Shown one piece after another: positions 57,037-64,000 of a stretch of 64,000 nt of DNA. The translations under genes and the position numbers were made by a program. The DNA lies in NCBI GenBank assembly GCA_031362725.1, contig JANLTC010000229.1, positions 1 through 64,000 of the forward strand, in the 5' to 3' direction. A model generated the notes under the pieces. That model was not told the origin of the DNA. It saw only the letters and a list, made by a program, of their open reading frames with translations, and did no database searches. The stretch comes from PR03 sp031362725. Lineage in GTDB: Bacteria; Myxococcota_A; UBA9160; PR03. Positions within the stretch are counted from its first letter, which is position 1. Each line of letters opens with the position of its first letter.

Positions 57037-57315
57037 ATGTCCGCGCTCCCGGAGCCGATGACGAAAGAGGAGATCTTCGTGCACGTCAGGCGCGTGCTCG
57101 TAGACTCGTTCGATCTCGGCCCGGCGCAATTGCGACCCGATGCCCACTTGATCGACGATCTCGATCTCGACAGCATCGACACCATCGATCTCGTCGTGAC
57201 TCTGGAGGGAGTGACGGGTCTCGACGTGAACGAAGAGGAGCTGAGGTCGATCCGCGTGTTGCAGGACATCGTGGACCTCATGCATCGGAAGCTGTCGGAG
57301 ACCCGAGTGCCCTGA
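57037..57315 (+). CDS. acyl carrier protein (ApeF-like)
   Basis: 92 residues from ATG 57037, with a second possible start seven codons on. The phosphopantetheine Ser lies in LIDDLDLDSIDTIDLVVTLE. The following acidic helix (VNEEELRSIRVLQDIVDLM) suits docking to partner enzymes. It differs clearly from the upstream ACP, so the two probably have separate partners. Confidence 0.92.
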   Translation: MSALPEPMTKEEIFVHVRRVLVDSFDLGPAQLRPDAHLIDDLDLDSIDTIDLVVTLEGVTGLDVNEEELRSIRVLQDIVDLMHRKLSETRVP

Positions 57316-57319
57316 GCCT

Positions 57320-57925
57320 ATGGCGATCCTGCGCATGCTGCTGGTCCTGGCGTATCCGTTGCTCACGTACGCCGCGCTGCAACGCACGTCGCCCCGCGCG
57401 ATCGCTCTCTGCGGTCTCGCGCTGCTCGCGGCGCGATCGCTACTGATGCGGCGCGAGAATTGGCTCGGCTACGCGCGCATCTGGGCCGCGCCGGCTGCCA
57501 GCCTCGCGATCGTCTTCGCCGCCTCCGCGATCTGGAACGACCCGCTCAGCTTGCTCATCGCACCGGCGCTCGGAAGTCTCGCTCTGCTCGCGACATTCGG
57601 GCGCTCGCTGCGCGAGCGCGAGTCGATCGTGGAAGCGATTGCACGGGTCCAACTCGGGGTCCTCACGAAGGAAGAGGCTCGCTATTGCCGCCGCGTCACC
57701 TGGATCTGGTGCGCGTTCTTCTTCGTGAACGGCACCGTCGCACTCGGGCTTGCGCGCTGGGGGACGATCGAAGTCTGGGCGTTGTACACGGGCTTCGTGG
57801 CGTACCTGCTGGTCGGGACGCTCTTTTCCGCGGAGTACGTCTACCGGCAGTGGCGCTTCCGACGCTATCTCGGAGCGCCCACCGACGTCATCTTCCGCCG
57901 GCTCTTCCCGCCGCGCATCGAGTAG
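57320..57925 (+). CDS. COG4648 membrane protein (ApeG-like)
   Basis: 201 residues with five or six TM helices: near 5-20, 28-42, 53-68, 73-90, 128-145 and 150-168. The family blocks LQLGVLTKEEARYCRRVTW-like (VQLGVLTKEEARYCRRVTW) and FSAEYVYRQWRFRRYLG are present. COG4648 proteins always accompany aryl-polyene or related fatty-acid loci. Their function is unknown, and a role in assembling the pathway at the membrane is a guess. Four bases separate it from the ACP gene. Confidence 0.85.
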   Translation: MAILRMLLVLAYPLLTYAALQRTSPRAIALCGLALLAARSLLMRRENWLGYARIWAAPAASLAIVFAASAIWNDPLSLLIAPALGSLALLATFGRSLRERESIVEAIARVQLGVLTKEEARYCRRVTWIWCAFFFVNGTVALGLARWGTIEVWALYTGFVAYLLVGTLFSAEYVYRQWRFRRYLGAPTDVIFRRLFPPRIE

Positions 57926-57959
57926 GCGAGGCTCTTGCGCCGGACGCGGGGAGGTTGAT

Positions 57960-58331
57960 GTGCGGGGCGCTTCGCAATCGCAACTGGAACCTGAGTTCCT
58001 GGCCGAGCGCCGGGGCGACTCGCACCACGAGTTCGACTTGCGCGTGCCCGAGCATCTGGCCGTCTGGCCTGGACACTTTCCCGAGTTCTTCGTCGTGCCG
58101 GGTGTGCTCCAGGTAGATTGGGTGCTGCGGATCGCGAGCGATCGCCTCCGGCTCGCCGGCGCTCCGCGGCGCATCGACGCGCTCAAGTTCAAGATGCCCT
58201 TGCGCCCGCAGCAGTTGTTCACCCTCAGCCTCGACGTAGCAGCCGACGGCTGCGTTCTCGACTTCGAGATGGCGGGGCCGGGCGAGGTGTTTTCGAGGGG
58301 CCGATTCCACTTCGATCGGGAGGCGCCGTGA
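57960..58331 (+). CDS. hotdog-fold 3-hydroxyacyl-ACP dehydratase (ApeI-like)
   Basis: 123 residues from GTG 57960 (GGGGAGG about five bases upstream). Hotdog signature HLAVWPGHFPEFFVVPGVLQ, where the His of GHFPE is the likely catalytic residue, then DWVLRIASDRLRLAG. FabZ/FabA-like dehydratases remove water to build the conjugated double bonds. A Met at 57958 is out of frame. It is one of two hotdog dehydratases in this arm. Confidence 0.85.
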   Translation: MRGASQSQLEPEFLAERRGDSHHEFDLRVPEHLAVWPGHFPEFFVVPGVLQVDWVLRIASDRLRLAGAPRRIDALKFKMPLRPQQLFTLSLDVAADGCVLDFEMAGPGEVFSRGRFHFDREAP

Positions 58332-58401
58332 TCCGCGCGCCGTCGCCTTGGGCGCGCGCCGTTGGGGGCGCTTGGTATCGATCATCTGGGTCTGGATCTG
58401 A

Positions 58402-58662
58402 AGCTGCTCGCTCGCGGTGCTCGATCACGTCGGGTGCGGGAAACAGATGGAGTTCGCCCCCGAGATTGCCGTGCGTTTGGTCTGAGCCGGCGCTCCCGTG
58501 ATCAACGTCCCGACGCACGTGCGCTACTACGCCGACGGCATCTCGCACCGCGACATGTCGCGCGACAACCCAAGGATGATCCGGACGTACACGCGACTCC
58601 TGCTGGGCATGTTGTCGCCTCTGCCCTGGCTGCTCGCGCGTCGAATAGGAGCGGGCGGGTGA
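58402..58662 (+). pseudogene. decayed family 2 glycosyltransferase remnant
   Basis: The plus frame reads LAVLDHVGCGKQMEFAPEIA, VRLV, then a TGA (58483-58485) where the intact homologue has Trp, then AGAPVINVPTHVRYYADGIS and ends in RIGAGG. This is the C-terminal third of a GT2 enzyme like the intact one at 50,984-51,730. Upstream the frame is closed by TGA and the DXD half is missing. Its terminal TGA overlaps the GTG of the acyltransferase, the ancestral GT-acyltransferase coupling of aryl-polyene loci. Confidence 0.65.
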
Positions 58663-59627
58663 CGCGTCGCGACGCGTGGTACGAACGCGGCGAACGCGGT
58701 TCTGCCTTCGCGCTGCGCGCGAGTGCATGGCTTTATCGACGCTTCGGACATCGCGTGGCGCGCGTCCTGATGGTGCCCATCGTGGCCTACTTCTATGCAA
58801 CGGGAGCGGCCGCGCGCCGGGACTCGCTCGACTACCTGCGCCGCGTCCACCAGAGTTCCAATGGCGCGCGGGTGATTTCCGGTCCGCCCGGGCAGCGCCA
58901 GGTAGTCCGCCACTTCCTTGCCTTCGGTGTGTCGATCGTGGACCGGATGGGATTCTGGTTCGGGCGGCGCTCCGACTATGCGCTCGTCGTCACCGGCGGA
59001 GAGCATCTGGCTCGCGTCGCGCGGGAGGGGCGCGGCGCGCTGATGCTCGGATCGCATCTCGGCAGCTTCGACGCGATGCGCCTGCTCGCGACTGGCGCGC
59101 CGGTCGCCGTCAACATCCTCATGTACACGCAGCATGCCGTCCGCATCAACGCGCTCTTCGACCGACTCGGGGCGCTCTCGGGAGAGAGCATGACACGCGT
59201 TCGGGTCATTCCGGTGCGCGCGAATTCCTTCGACCACATACTCGCCGCGCGCGCCTGCGTTGAACGCGGCGAGGTCGTCGCGATCCTGGCGGATCGGAGC
59301 GCCCCGAGCGGAGTCCAGCGCGACTGCAGCGTTGCCTTTCTGGGTGGCCGCGCTGCGATCCCACAAGGGCCGTTTCGGCTCGCTGCCGCGCTTGCTTGTC
59401 CGGTGCTGTTCATGGTCGCGCTGCGCACCGGCGATCGCGCCTACTCGATCGACGTGGAAGTGCTCGCCGATCGCATCGTGTTGCCGCGCAAGGACCGCGA
59501 GCAGGCGCTTGCCGATTGCTGCCAGTCCTATGCCGACCGGCTCGCCCGCTACTGCCTGCGAGCGCCCTATCAGTGGTTCAACTTCTACCCGTTCTTTCGC
59601 GATGAACTCGAAGCACCGCGTGCGTGA
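58659..59627 (+). CDS. LpxL-like lipid acyltransferase (ApeJ acyltransferase part)
   Basis: 322 residues from GTG 58659 (AGGAG six bases upstream). It belongs to the lauroyl-ACP acyltransferase family: one N-terminal amphipathic or TM helix, then ALMLGSHLGSFDAMRLLATG (catalytic His with Asp), VVAILADRSAPSGVQRDCSV and GPFRLAAALACPVLFMVALR. The ending YQWFNFYPFFRDE is characteristic of aryl-polyene ApeJ proteins. It likely acylates the polyene's carrier or headgroup. Overlaps the dehydratase gene by 26 bases. Confidence 0.88.
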   Translation: MTRRDAWYERGERGSAFALRASAWLYRRFGHRVARVLMVPIVAYFYATGAAARRDSLDYLRRVHQSSNGARVISGPPGQRQVVRHFLAFGVSIVDRMGFWFGRRSDYALVVTGGEHLARVAREGRGALMLGSHLGSFDAMRLLATGAPVAVNILMYTQHAVRINALFDRLGALSGESMTRVRVIPVRANSFDHILAARACVERGEVVAILADRSAPSGVQRDCSVAFLGGRAAIPQGPFRLAAALACPVLFMVALRTGDRAYSIDVEVLADRIVLPRKDREQALADCCQSYADRLARYCLRAPYQWFNFYPFFRDELEAPRA

Positions 59628-60075
59628 GTTCCCGCCGCTTCGCGACCTGGTGCCGCACACCGGGGCGATGGTGCTGCTCGACGAGGTGGTCGCGCACGAC
59701 GAGCAGGCGACGACCTGCGCCGTCGCAATCGCCGCGCAGCAACTGTTCCGTGAGCCGGACGGCAGCGTTCCCGTATGGATCGGCATCGAGTACATGGCGC
59801 AGTGCATCGCCGTCCATGCTGGGCTCGTGCAACGCGCGGCGGGCAACCTCGAACCGCAACGCGGCTTCCTGGTGGGGGCGAGGGGACTGCGTTTTCATGT
59901 CGATCGATTTCTCGCCGAGCAGCGCCTGCTGGCGACGGCACAGCGCCTGTGGGCGGGAAGCTCGGCTCTGGTCTCCTTCGAGTGCGAGCTGCGGGATGCC
60001 GCGGGTGGCAGCCTGCTTGCAGAGGGTCGACTCAACTGCTTTGCGCCGCGCGCGCTGGATGGGAACGAGCCATGA
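59602..60075 (+). CDS. hotdog-fold dehydratase (ApeP-like)
   Basis: 157 residues. FPPLRDLVPHTGAMVLLDEV at the start carries the ApeP-type PHTGxMxLLDE block with the likely catalytic His, then PVWIGIEYMAQCIAVHAGLV and GFLVGARGLRFHVDRFLAEQ. ATG 59602 lies within the end of the acyltransferase gene. The TGA overlaps the FabG start. It should form a second dehydratase activity, complementary to the ApeI-like one. Confidence 0.88.
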   Translation: MNSKHRVREFPPLRDLVPHTGAMVLLDEVVAHDEQATTCAVAIAAQQLFREPDGSVPVWIGIEYMAQCIAVHAGLVQRAAGNLEPQRGFLVGARGLRFHVDRFLAEQRLLATAQRLWAGSSALVSFECELRDAAGGSLLAEGRLNCFAPRALDGNEP

Positions 60076-60797
60076 AGCGTCGCGTGTTGGTGACGGGCGG
60101 AAGTCGGGGCATCGGCGCAGCGATCGCCGCGCGCCTCGCCCGCGACGGCTTCGCGGTCGTCGTGAACTACCGCGCGCGCGCCGACGCTGCGCAGGCGACC
60201 GTCGCGGCGATCCGCGAACACGGCGGAGAAGCCAGCGCACTCGGCTTCGACGTCGCCGATCGGGACGCCTGCGCCCGTGAACTCGCGCGCGACCTCGAGT
60301 CCGACGGCGCCTACTACGGTGTCGTGTGCAATGCCGGAACCCACGCCGATGCGCCGTTCCCGGGTATGAGCGGGGAAGCGTGGGATCGTGTGCTCGGTAC
60401 CAACCTGGATGGCTTCTACAACGTCCTCCATCCGCTCGTCATGCCGATGATCCGCGCGCGCCAGGGTGGAAGGATCGTGACGATTTCGTCGGTCTCGGGC
60501 GTCATGGGCAATCGCGGACAGACCAACTACAGCGCCTCGAAGGCCGGCCTGATCGCCGCGACGCGCTCGCTCGCGTTGGAGCTGGCCAAGCGCCGCATCA
60601 CGGCGAACAGTGTCGCGCCCGGTCTGATCGCGACCGAGATGCTCGCCGGAGCGCCGATCGAAGAACTCGCGAAGCTGATTCCGATGCGCCGCATCGGCCA
60701 GTCACACGAGGTCGCGGCGGCCGTCGCGTTCCTGTTCTCCGACGAGGCTTCCTACATCACCGGGCAGGTGCTGGGCGTAAACGGGGGCCTCGCATGA
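60072..60797 (+). CDS. 3-oxoacyl-ACP reductase (FabG family, ApeQ-like)
   Basis: 241 residues of the SDR superfamily. NADPH loop VLVTGGSRGIGAAIAARLAR, NAG (~88) and the catalytic Ser-Tyr-Lys in VTISSVSGVMGNRGQTNYSA with SKAGL. The C-terminus VNGGLA is complete. It reduces the beta-keto group after each elongation. Its TGA overlaps the ATG of the broken ketosynthase. Confidence 0.93.
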   Translation: MKRRVLVTGGSRGIGAAIAARLARDGFAVVVNYRARADAAQATVAAIREHGGEASALGFDVADRDACARELARDLESDGAYYGVVCNAGTHADAPFPGMSGEAWDRVLGTNLDGFYNVLHPLVMPMIRARQGGRIVTISSVSGVMGNRGQTNYSASKAGLIAATRSLALELAKRRITANSVAPGLIATEMLAGAPIEELAKLIPMRRIGQSHEVAAAVAFLFSDEASYITGQVLGVNGGLA

Positions 60798-61433
60798 ACC
60801 GCAGGGTGGTCGTGACCGGCATGGGCGGCCTGTGTCCGCTCGGTCAAGACTGGGATCAGGTCGGGCAGGCGCTGCGAGCGGGTCGCTCCGGTGTGTCGCG
60901 AGTCGAGGCGCTCGGCGACTTCGACGGCATGGAGACGCGGCTTGGCGCGCGGATCCTCGCGGAGATCGTCGGCTAGGCGACCAACTGCGACGGCGTCCAC
61001 ATCACGAGTCCCGATGCGGCCGGCATGCGACGCGTGATGGAGCTGGCGCTCGAGAACGCCGGCCTCGATGCGGCGTCGATCGCCTACGTCAACGCGCAGG
61101 GAACGGCGACGGAAGCCGGCGACATCGCCAAGTCCAAGGCGACGCACGAGGTGTTCGGCGCCGGCGTGCCGGTGTCGTCGCGCAAGAGCTTTTTCGGCCA
61201 CACGCTCGGAGCTTGTGGCGCGATCGAAGCTTGGCTGACGATCGAGATGATGCGCGCGAGTTGGATTGCACCCACGCGGAATCTCGAAACGGGGAACCCG
61301 CGCTGTGCGCCGCTCGACTACGTGCGATCGCCCCGGGCGGGACGCGCAGGTGCCGTTCGCAATGAGCAACAACTTCGCGTTCGGCGGCATCAACACGTCG
61401 CTGATCTTCCGCCGCTGGGCCGGGGAATGGCGC
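60794..61433 (+). pseudogene. ketosynthase pseudogene with internal deletion (ApeR-like)
   Basis: The frame opens MNRRVVVTGMGGLCPLGQDW and runs to ALGDFDGMETRLGAR, then jumps to ILAEIVG. A TAG (60974-60976) follows where Tyr is expected before ATNCDGVHITSPDAAGM. It continues intact through AYVNAQGTATEAGDIAKSKA and SRKSFFGHTLGACGAIEAWL, and near 61,330 the frame shifts so that MSNNFAFGGINTSLIFRRW lies in another frame. About 190 residues including the active-site Cys are missing. It cannot make an active enzyme. The remaining His motifs show it was a FabF-like synthase. Confidence 0.85.
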
Positions 61434-61434
61434 G

Positions 61435-62271
61435 CTACTGCGTCGCCTCGATGGCGCCCGACGAAGCTGGCTCGGGATCGATCGTCACTTCGAGGTCGGT
61501 CTCGGTCATGACCTCGTAGAGGTCGTCGGGCGCTGCCGCACCGATTGGCGAATCGTCCCACCAGTTGCCCTCGCCGTCGTTCTGCACGTACGCGTCGCGT
61601 GCGAAGACGTAATAGTCGAGGGCGGCGCGCTTGGCGGTTTCGATCTTGTCATCGGCCTGCGCGCGGCCGTTGACGGCGAAGAGCATCCCGAGTCCGGGTA
61701 CGCCGACACCAAACCACATAAGCGGGTTCAGGACGACGCCGATCATGCCGCCCACCGCGTCGCGCGGTGTCGAGGGACCGAGCAGCGGCACGACCATGTA
61801 GGGACCCGGCGGGATGCCCCACGTCGCAAACATCTTGCCGAGGCTCTCGTCGTAGCTTTCGAGTCCGAGCTTGCTCGCAGGATCGAAGATCCCACCCAGC
61901 CCCAGCGTGCTGTTGACCAGGAAGCGCGCCAGCTCCGTCCCCGCCTTCTCGCCTTCTGCTTGGCCCAGCGTACTGAGGAAGCGCTGGGGGAACGTGAGGT
62001 TGCGGTAGGCGTTCGAAATGCCGTCGCGCATCACGCGGGGCGTGACCTTCTTCCAACCCCGCGCAAGCGGGCCGAGGGCGTGATCGTCGATGCTGCGATT
62101 GATGCCAAATACGGGGCGGTTCACCGGCTCCCACGAGTCGTGAATCTGCTGCGACTCGGGTGTCCGCGCGCAGCCGGCGAGGCCAGCGCACAGAACCAAT
62201 AACGGTCCGCCCAGGGCGAGTCGCCCGCGCCAGCGGCTGTGCCGTGATCGTTGGTCGACGCGGTCCACCAC
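61435..62271 (-). CDS. mlaA: MlaA/VacJ-family outer-membrane lipoprotein
   Basis: About 278 residues from GTG 62271 (62268 also possible, GGGAGAG upstream). Signal peptide with lipobox CAGLAGC. MlaA blocks: IHDSWEPVNRPVFGINRSID, NLTFPQRFLSTLGQAEGEKA, GLESYDESLGKMFATWGIPP and YMVVPLLGPSTPRDAVGGM. It removes misplaced phospholipid from the outer leaflet with a cytoplasmic-membrane ABC system that is not seen in the window. Convergent with the ketosynthase remnant, it may be unrelated to the aryl-polyene locus. Confidence 0.92.
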   Translation of the reverse strand: MVDRVDQRSRHSRWRGRLALGGPLLVLCAGLAGCARTPESQQIHDSWEPVNRPVFGINRSIDDHALGPLARGWKKVTPRVMRDGISNAYRNLTFPQRFLSTLGQAEGEKAGTELARFLVNSTLGLGGIFDPASKLGLESYDESLGKMFATWGIPPGPYMVVPLLGPSTPRDAVGGMIGVVLNPLMWFGVGVPGLGMLFAVNGRAQADDKIETAKRAALDYYVFARDAYVQNDGEGNWWDDSPIGAAAPDDLYEVMTETDLEVTIDPEPASSGAIEATQ

Positions 62272-62432
62272 AGTGCCGTCTCTCCCTGCCCGGCAACTCG
62301 AGCGAGCGGCCGCTGACTGCTGCGCAGTATCGACCTGAAGCGAGGGTTCGGGGAGCCCTCGATTGAGGTCCGAGTCGAAAATGTCGCGGGACGTGACCGA
62401 AGCTGTCACGCGGCCGTGGTTTCCTCGTCTTT

Positions 62433-62495
62433 GAGCCAGGCGCCGGCCTTTCTGACAGCCCCCTCGAATCGACCCCGGTCGTCGGCGCCTGGCTC
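62433..62495. repeat. 13-base inverted repeat in the leader of the zinc-ribbon gene
   Basis: GAGCCAGGCGCCG (62433-62445) and CGGCGCCTGGCTC (62483-62495) are perfect complements around a 37-base loop. A second small hairpin, TTGCCG-CTCG-CGGCAA, follows at about 62503-62518. Both lie in the otherwise empty 62272-62547 gap, upstream of the zinc-ribbon and ArsA genes. They could be an operator or leader structure. No T-run follows the large stem. Confidence 0.4.
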
Positions 62496-62547
62496 GAAAC
62501 CTCTTGCCGCTCGCGGCAACGAAGGAAAGAGACGGAGGTTCGCAGCA

Positions 62548-62787
62548 ATGGCTCGATCTCACGCGACCGCGCGGCGCCTCACGGCACGTGCGATCACCCC
62601 CGAATCCTGCAGCGTATGCGGCGGCTCCGACGTCGCGATCGACGAGGTCTTCGAGCGCGGCTTGTGGTTGCTCTCGGAGTGCCGACGATGTCAACATCAG
62701 TGGACCGAAGGTCCGCTCGGCAGCCCGCGTGGACCGGTCGTCCGTGCGGTCGCAGCGGCGAGCGATCAGCAAGCAGCCGCGGCGTAG
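62548..62787 (+). CDS. small zinc-ribbon protein
   Basis: 79 residues from ATG 62548 with GGAGG nine bases upstream. Two CxxC pairs (ESCSVCGGSDVAID and LSECRRCQHQW), 21 residues apart, should bind one zinc ion. The tail is Ala-rich and disordered. It lies 45 bases before an ArsA-type ATPase gene on the same strand. No known family was assigned. Confidence 0.65.
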   Translation: MARSHATARRLTARAITPESCSVCGGSDVAIDEVFERGLWLLSECRRCQHQWTEGPLGSPRGPVVRAVAAASDQQAAAA

Positions 62788-62832
62788 CGACCGGGCGAAC
62801 TCGCGCTGCGCGGCAGGTGATAGCCTGCGCTC

Positions 62833-64000
62833 GTGAGACTGATTTTCTACACGGGCAAGGGAGGCGTCGGCAAGACGACGACGGCTGCGGCCTCTGCCGC
62901 GCACGCTGCGGCGCTCGGCCACCGGACGCTGGTGCTCTCGGCGGATCCGGCGCACAGCCTCGGCGACGTACTCGGGGTCGCGCAGGGCACCAAGACGACG
63001 GCGCCGGTCGAGATCGCGAAGCGCCTCCGCGCGCTCGAAATCGATGCGCGCGCGACGCTCGATCCGCACTGGGGCGCGATTCGCGACTACCTGGTCTCGC
63101 TGTTCCGCCACCAGGGCATCGAGGACGTGATCGCCGACGAGCTGGCGCTGCTGCCGGGTGCCGAGGAAGTCGCGGCGCTACTCGCCGTCGAGGAAGCCGC
63201 ACGCTCGGGTGACTACGACCTCTGCATCGTCGACTGCGCGCCGACCGGTTCGACGCTGCGCCTGGTGACGCTGCCGGAGATTGCGAGTCGCACGCTGCGA
63301 TTGCTGCTGCGCGTGCAGCGCGCGGTTGCGGCGGTGGTGTCGCCGATCGCGCGCGCCGTCGTTCCGGTGCCGCTGCCCGGTCCCGACGTGTTCCGCGATC
63401 TCGACGCGCTGCTCTACAAGCGACTCGCCACGCTGCGGGAGATCCTGCTGTCGGCCGACACCAGCGTGCGCATCGTGGTGACGCCCGAGCGCATGGTGAT
63501 CGACGAGGCGCTGCGCGCGCACACTGATCTCGCGCTCTTCGAACTGCGCTGCGACGCCGTCGTGATGAACCGTCTCTTCCCGCCCGCGGCGGCGGCCGAA
63601 GCGTTTTTCGAGGGCTGGGGTCGCTGGCAAGAGGAGCGACTCACGGAAGTGACGGAACTCTTTGCGCCGCTGCCGGTGCTGCAGGCACAGCTGGCTCCCG
63701 ATGAGGTCGTGGGTGCCGCGGCGCTCGCCGCGCACGGTGCGTTGATCTTCGCGGACGCCGATCCGGCCGCGATCCTTTGCGGCGCGCCGCGATTGCGCTT
63801 CCCGCGCGATGAACGCGGCTATCGCGTCGAGCTGCCGCTGCCGCATGCGCGAAGCGATGCGCTCGATGTCGCGAAGCTGGACGACACGCTGCTGGTGCGC
63901 ACGGGCAATCGTCGTCGCGCAATCCCGCTGCCGCGCAAGCTCGCGCAGCTGTCGCTGGTCAGCGCGAAGCTCGAAGCCGGGATGCTGGTCGTGCGACTCG
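62833..64000 (+). CDS. ArsA/GET3-family ATPase, 3' end outside window
   Basis: 389 codons visible, open to the right edge. It begins RLIFYTGKGGVGKTTTAAAS (deviant Walker A with the signature lysine), then VLSADPAHSLGDVLGV (A-loop), DYDLCIVDCAPTGSTLRLV (switch II) and VVMNRLFPP. GTG 62833 is the only sensible start. Members act as arsenite-pump ATPases or as targeting or assembly factors. No arsB or arsR lies nearby, so a non-arsenic role is plausible. Confidence 0.88.
   Translation, partial: MRLIFYTGKGGVGKTTTAAASAAHAAALGHRTLVLSADPAHSLGDVLGVAQGTKTTAPVEIAKRLRALEIDARATLDPHWGAIRDYLVSLFRHQGIEDVIADELALLPGAEEVAALLAVEEAARSGDYDLCIVDCAPTGSTLRLVTLPEIASRTLRLLLRVQRAVAAVVSPIARAVVPVPLPGPDVFRDLDALLYKRLATLREILLSADTSVRIVVTPERMVIDEALRAHTDLALFELRCDAVVMNRLFPPAAAAEAFFEGWGRWQEERLTEVTELFAPLPVLQAQLAPDEVVGAAALAAHGALIFADADPAAILCGAPRLRFPRDERGYRVELPLPHARSDALDVAKLDDTLLVRTGNRRRAIPLPRKLAQLSLVSAKLEAGMLVVRL

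Noticed and set aside
46656..60976. Recoding of TAG as Tyr, since two conserved Tyr positions (46656 and 60974) are TAG
   Set aside because: TAG ends several intact genes here, e.g. glgP, the GT1 gene, the COG4648 gene and mlaA. Both affected genes also carry large deletions and frame changes, so decay is simpler.

Overview
The window is about 67% GC, gene-dense DNA from an outer-membrane-bearing bacterium. Evidence for the envelope type is an MlaA-like lipoprotein, two LolA-like carriers, several lipobox proteins, a queuosine tgt gene and PEP-CTERM sorting signals. The mix (sigma-54 regulators, PEP-CTERM proteins, phosphoketolase, DUF3419, aryl-polyene genes) fits an uncultured delta-proteobacterial or myxobacterial-type lineage, but the sequence alone does not fix the taxon. 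No rRNA, tRNA, CRISPR array or insertion sequence was seen.

1-13 kb: a plus-strand operon joins a GH94 phosphorylase, a discoidin-containing (alpha/alpha)6 glycosidase-like protein, phosphoketolase, pyruvate kinase and acetate kinase. Together they describe sugar release followed by cleavage to acetyl phosphate and ATP. It is followed by a minus-strand MBL-like protein, a GT1 glycosyltransferase and a decayed PEP-CTERM gene with its terminator. 13-32 kb is mostly housekeeping and accessory: a secreted Gly/Tyr-rich protein, a glycine-zipper lipoprotein, a LOG-family protein, a sulfotransferase with a beta-propeller protein, tgt with a tiny basic-protein gene just upstream, acyl-CoA dehydrogenase with pyrE, a PEP-CTERM beta-propeller, an acyl-CoA ligase, two flavoenzymes and glycogen phosphorylase.

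32-41.7 kb: five minus-strand genes with overlapping start and stop codons encode an MMPL/RND exporter, a multi-TM histidine kinase, a sigma-54 response regulator, a LolA-like lipoprotein-sorting protein and a DUF3419 (BtaA-like) aminocarboxypropyl transferase. A second sigma-54 activator with its own sigma-54 promoter is divergent. This looks like a regulated lipid modification and export unit.

41.8-61.4 kb: a split aryl-polyene (APE, xanthomonadin-like) locus. One minus-strand arm carries chain-length factor, ketosynthase, aryl/acyl ligase and a XanB2/FkbO-like chorismatase that should supply the aryl starter. A second minus-strand arm carries a glycosyltransferase, a DUF3261 lipoprotein, an MMPL exporter and a LolA-like protein. 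A plus-strand arm carries acyltransferase, two ACPs, a COG4648 membrane protein, two hotdog dehydratases, an LpxL-like acyltransferase and a FabG reductase. Between them lie decayed copies of a thioesterase, methyltransferases, a glycosyltransferase, ketosynthases and a small periplasmic protein, so the locus has been rearranged and partly eroded. A B12-type radical SAM enzyme, a methyltransferase and a polysaccharide deacetylase sit in the gaps. The window closes with MlaA, a small zinc-ribbon protein and the start of an ArsA-type ATPase.
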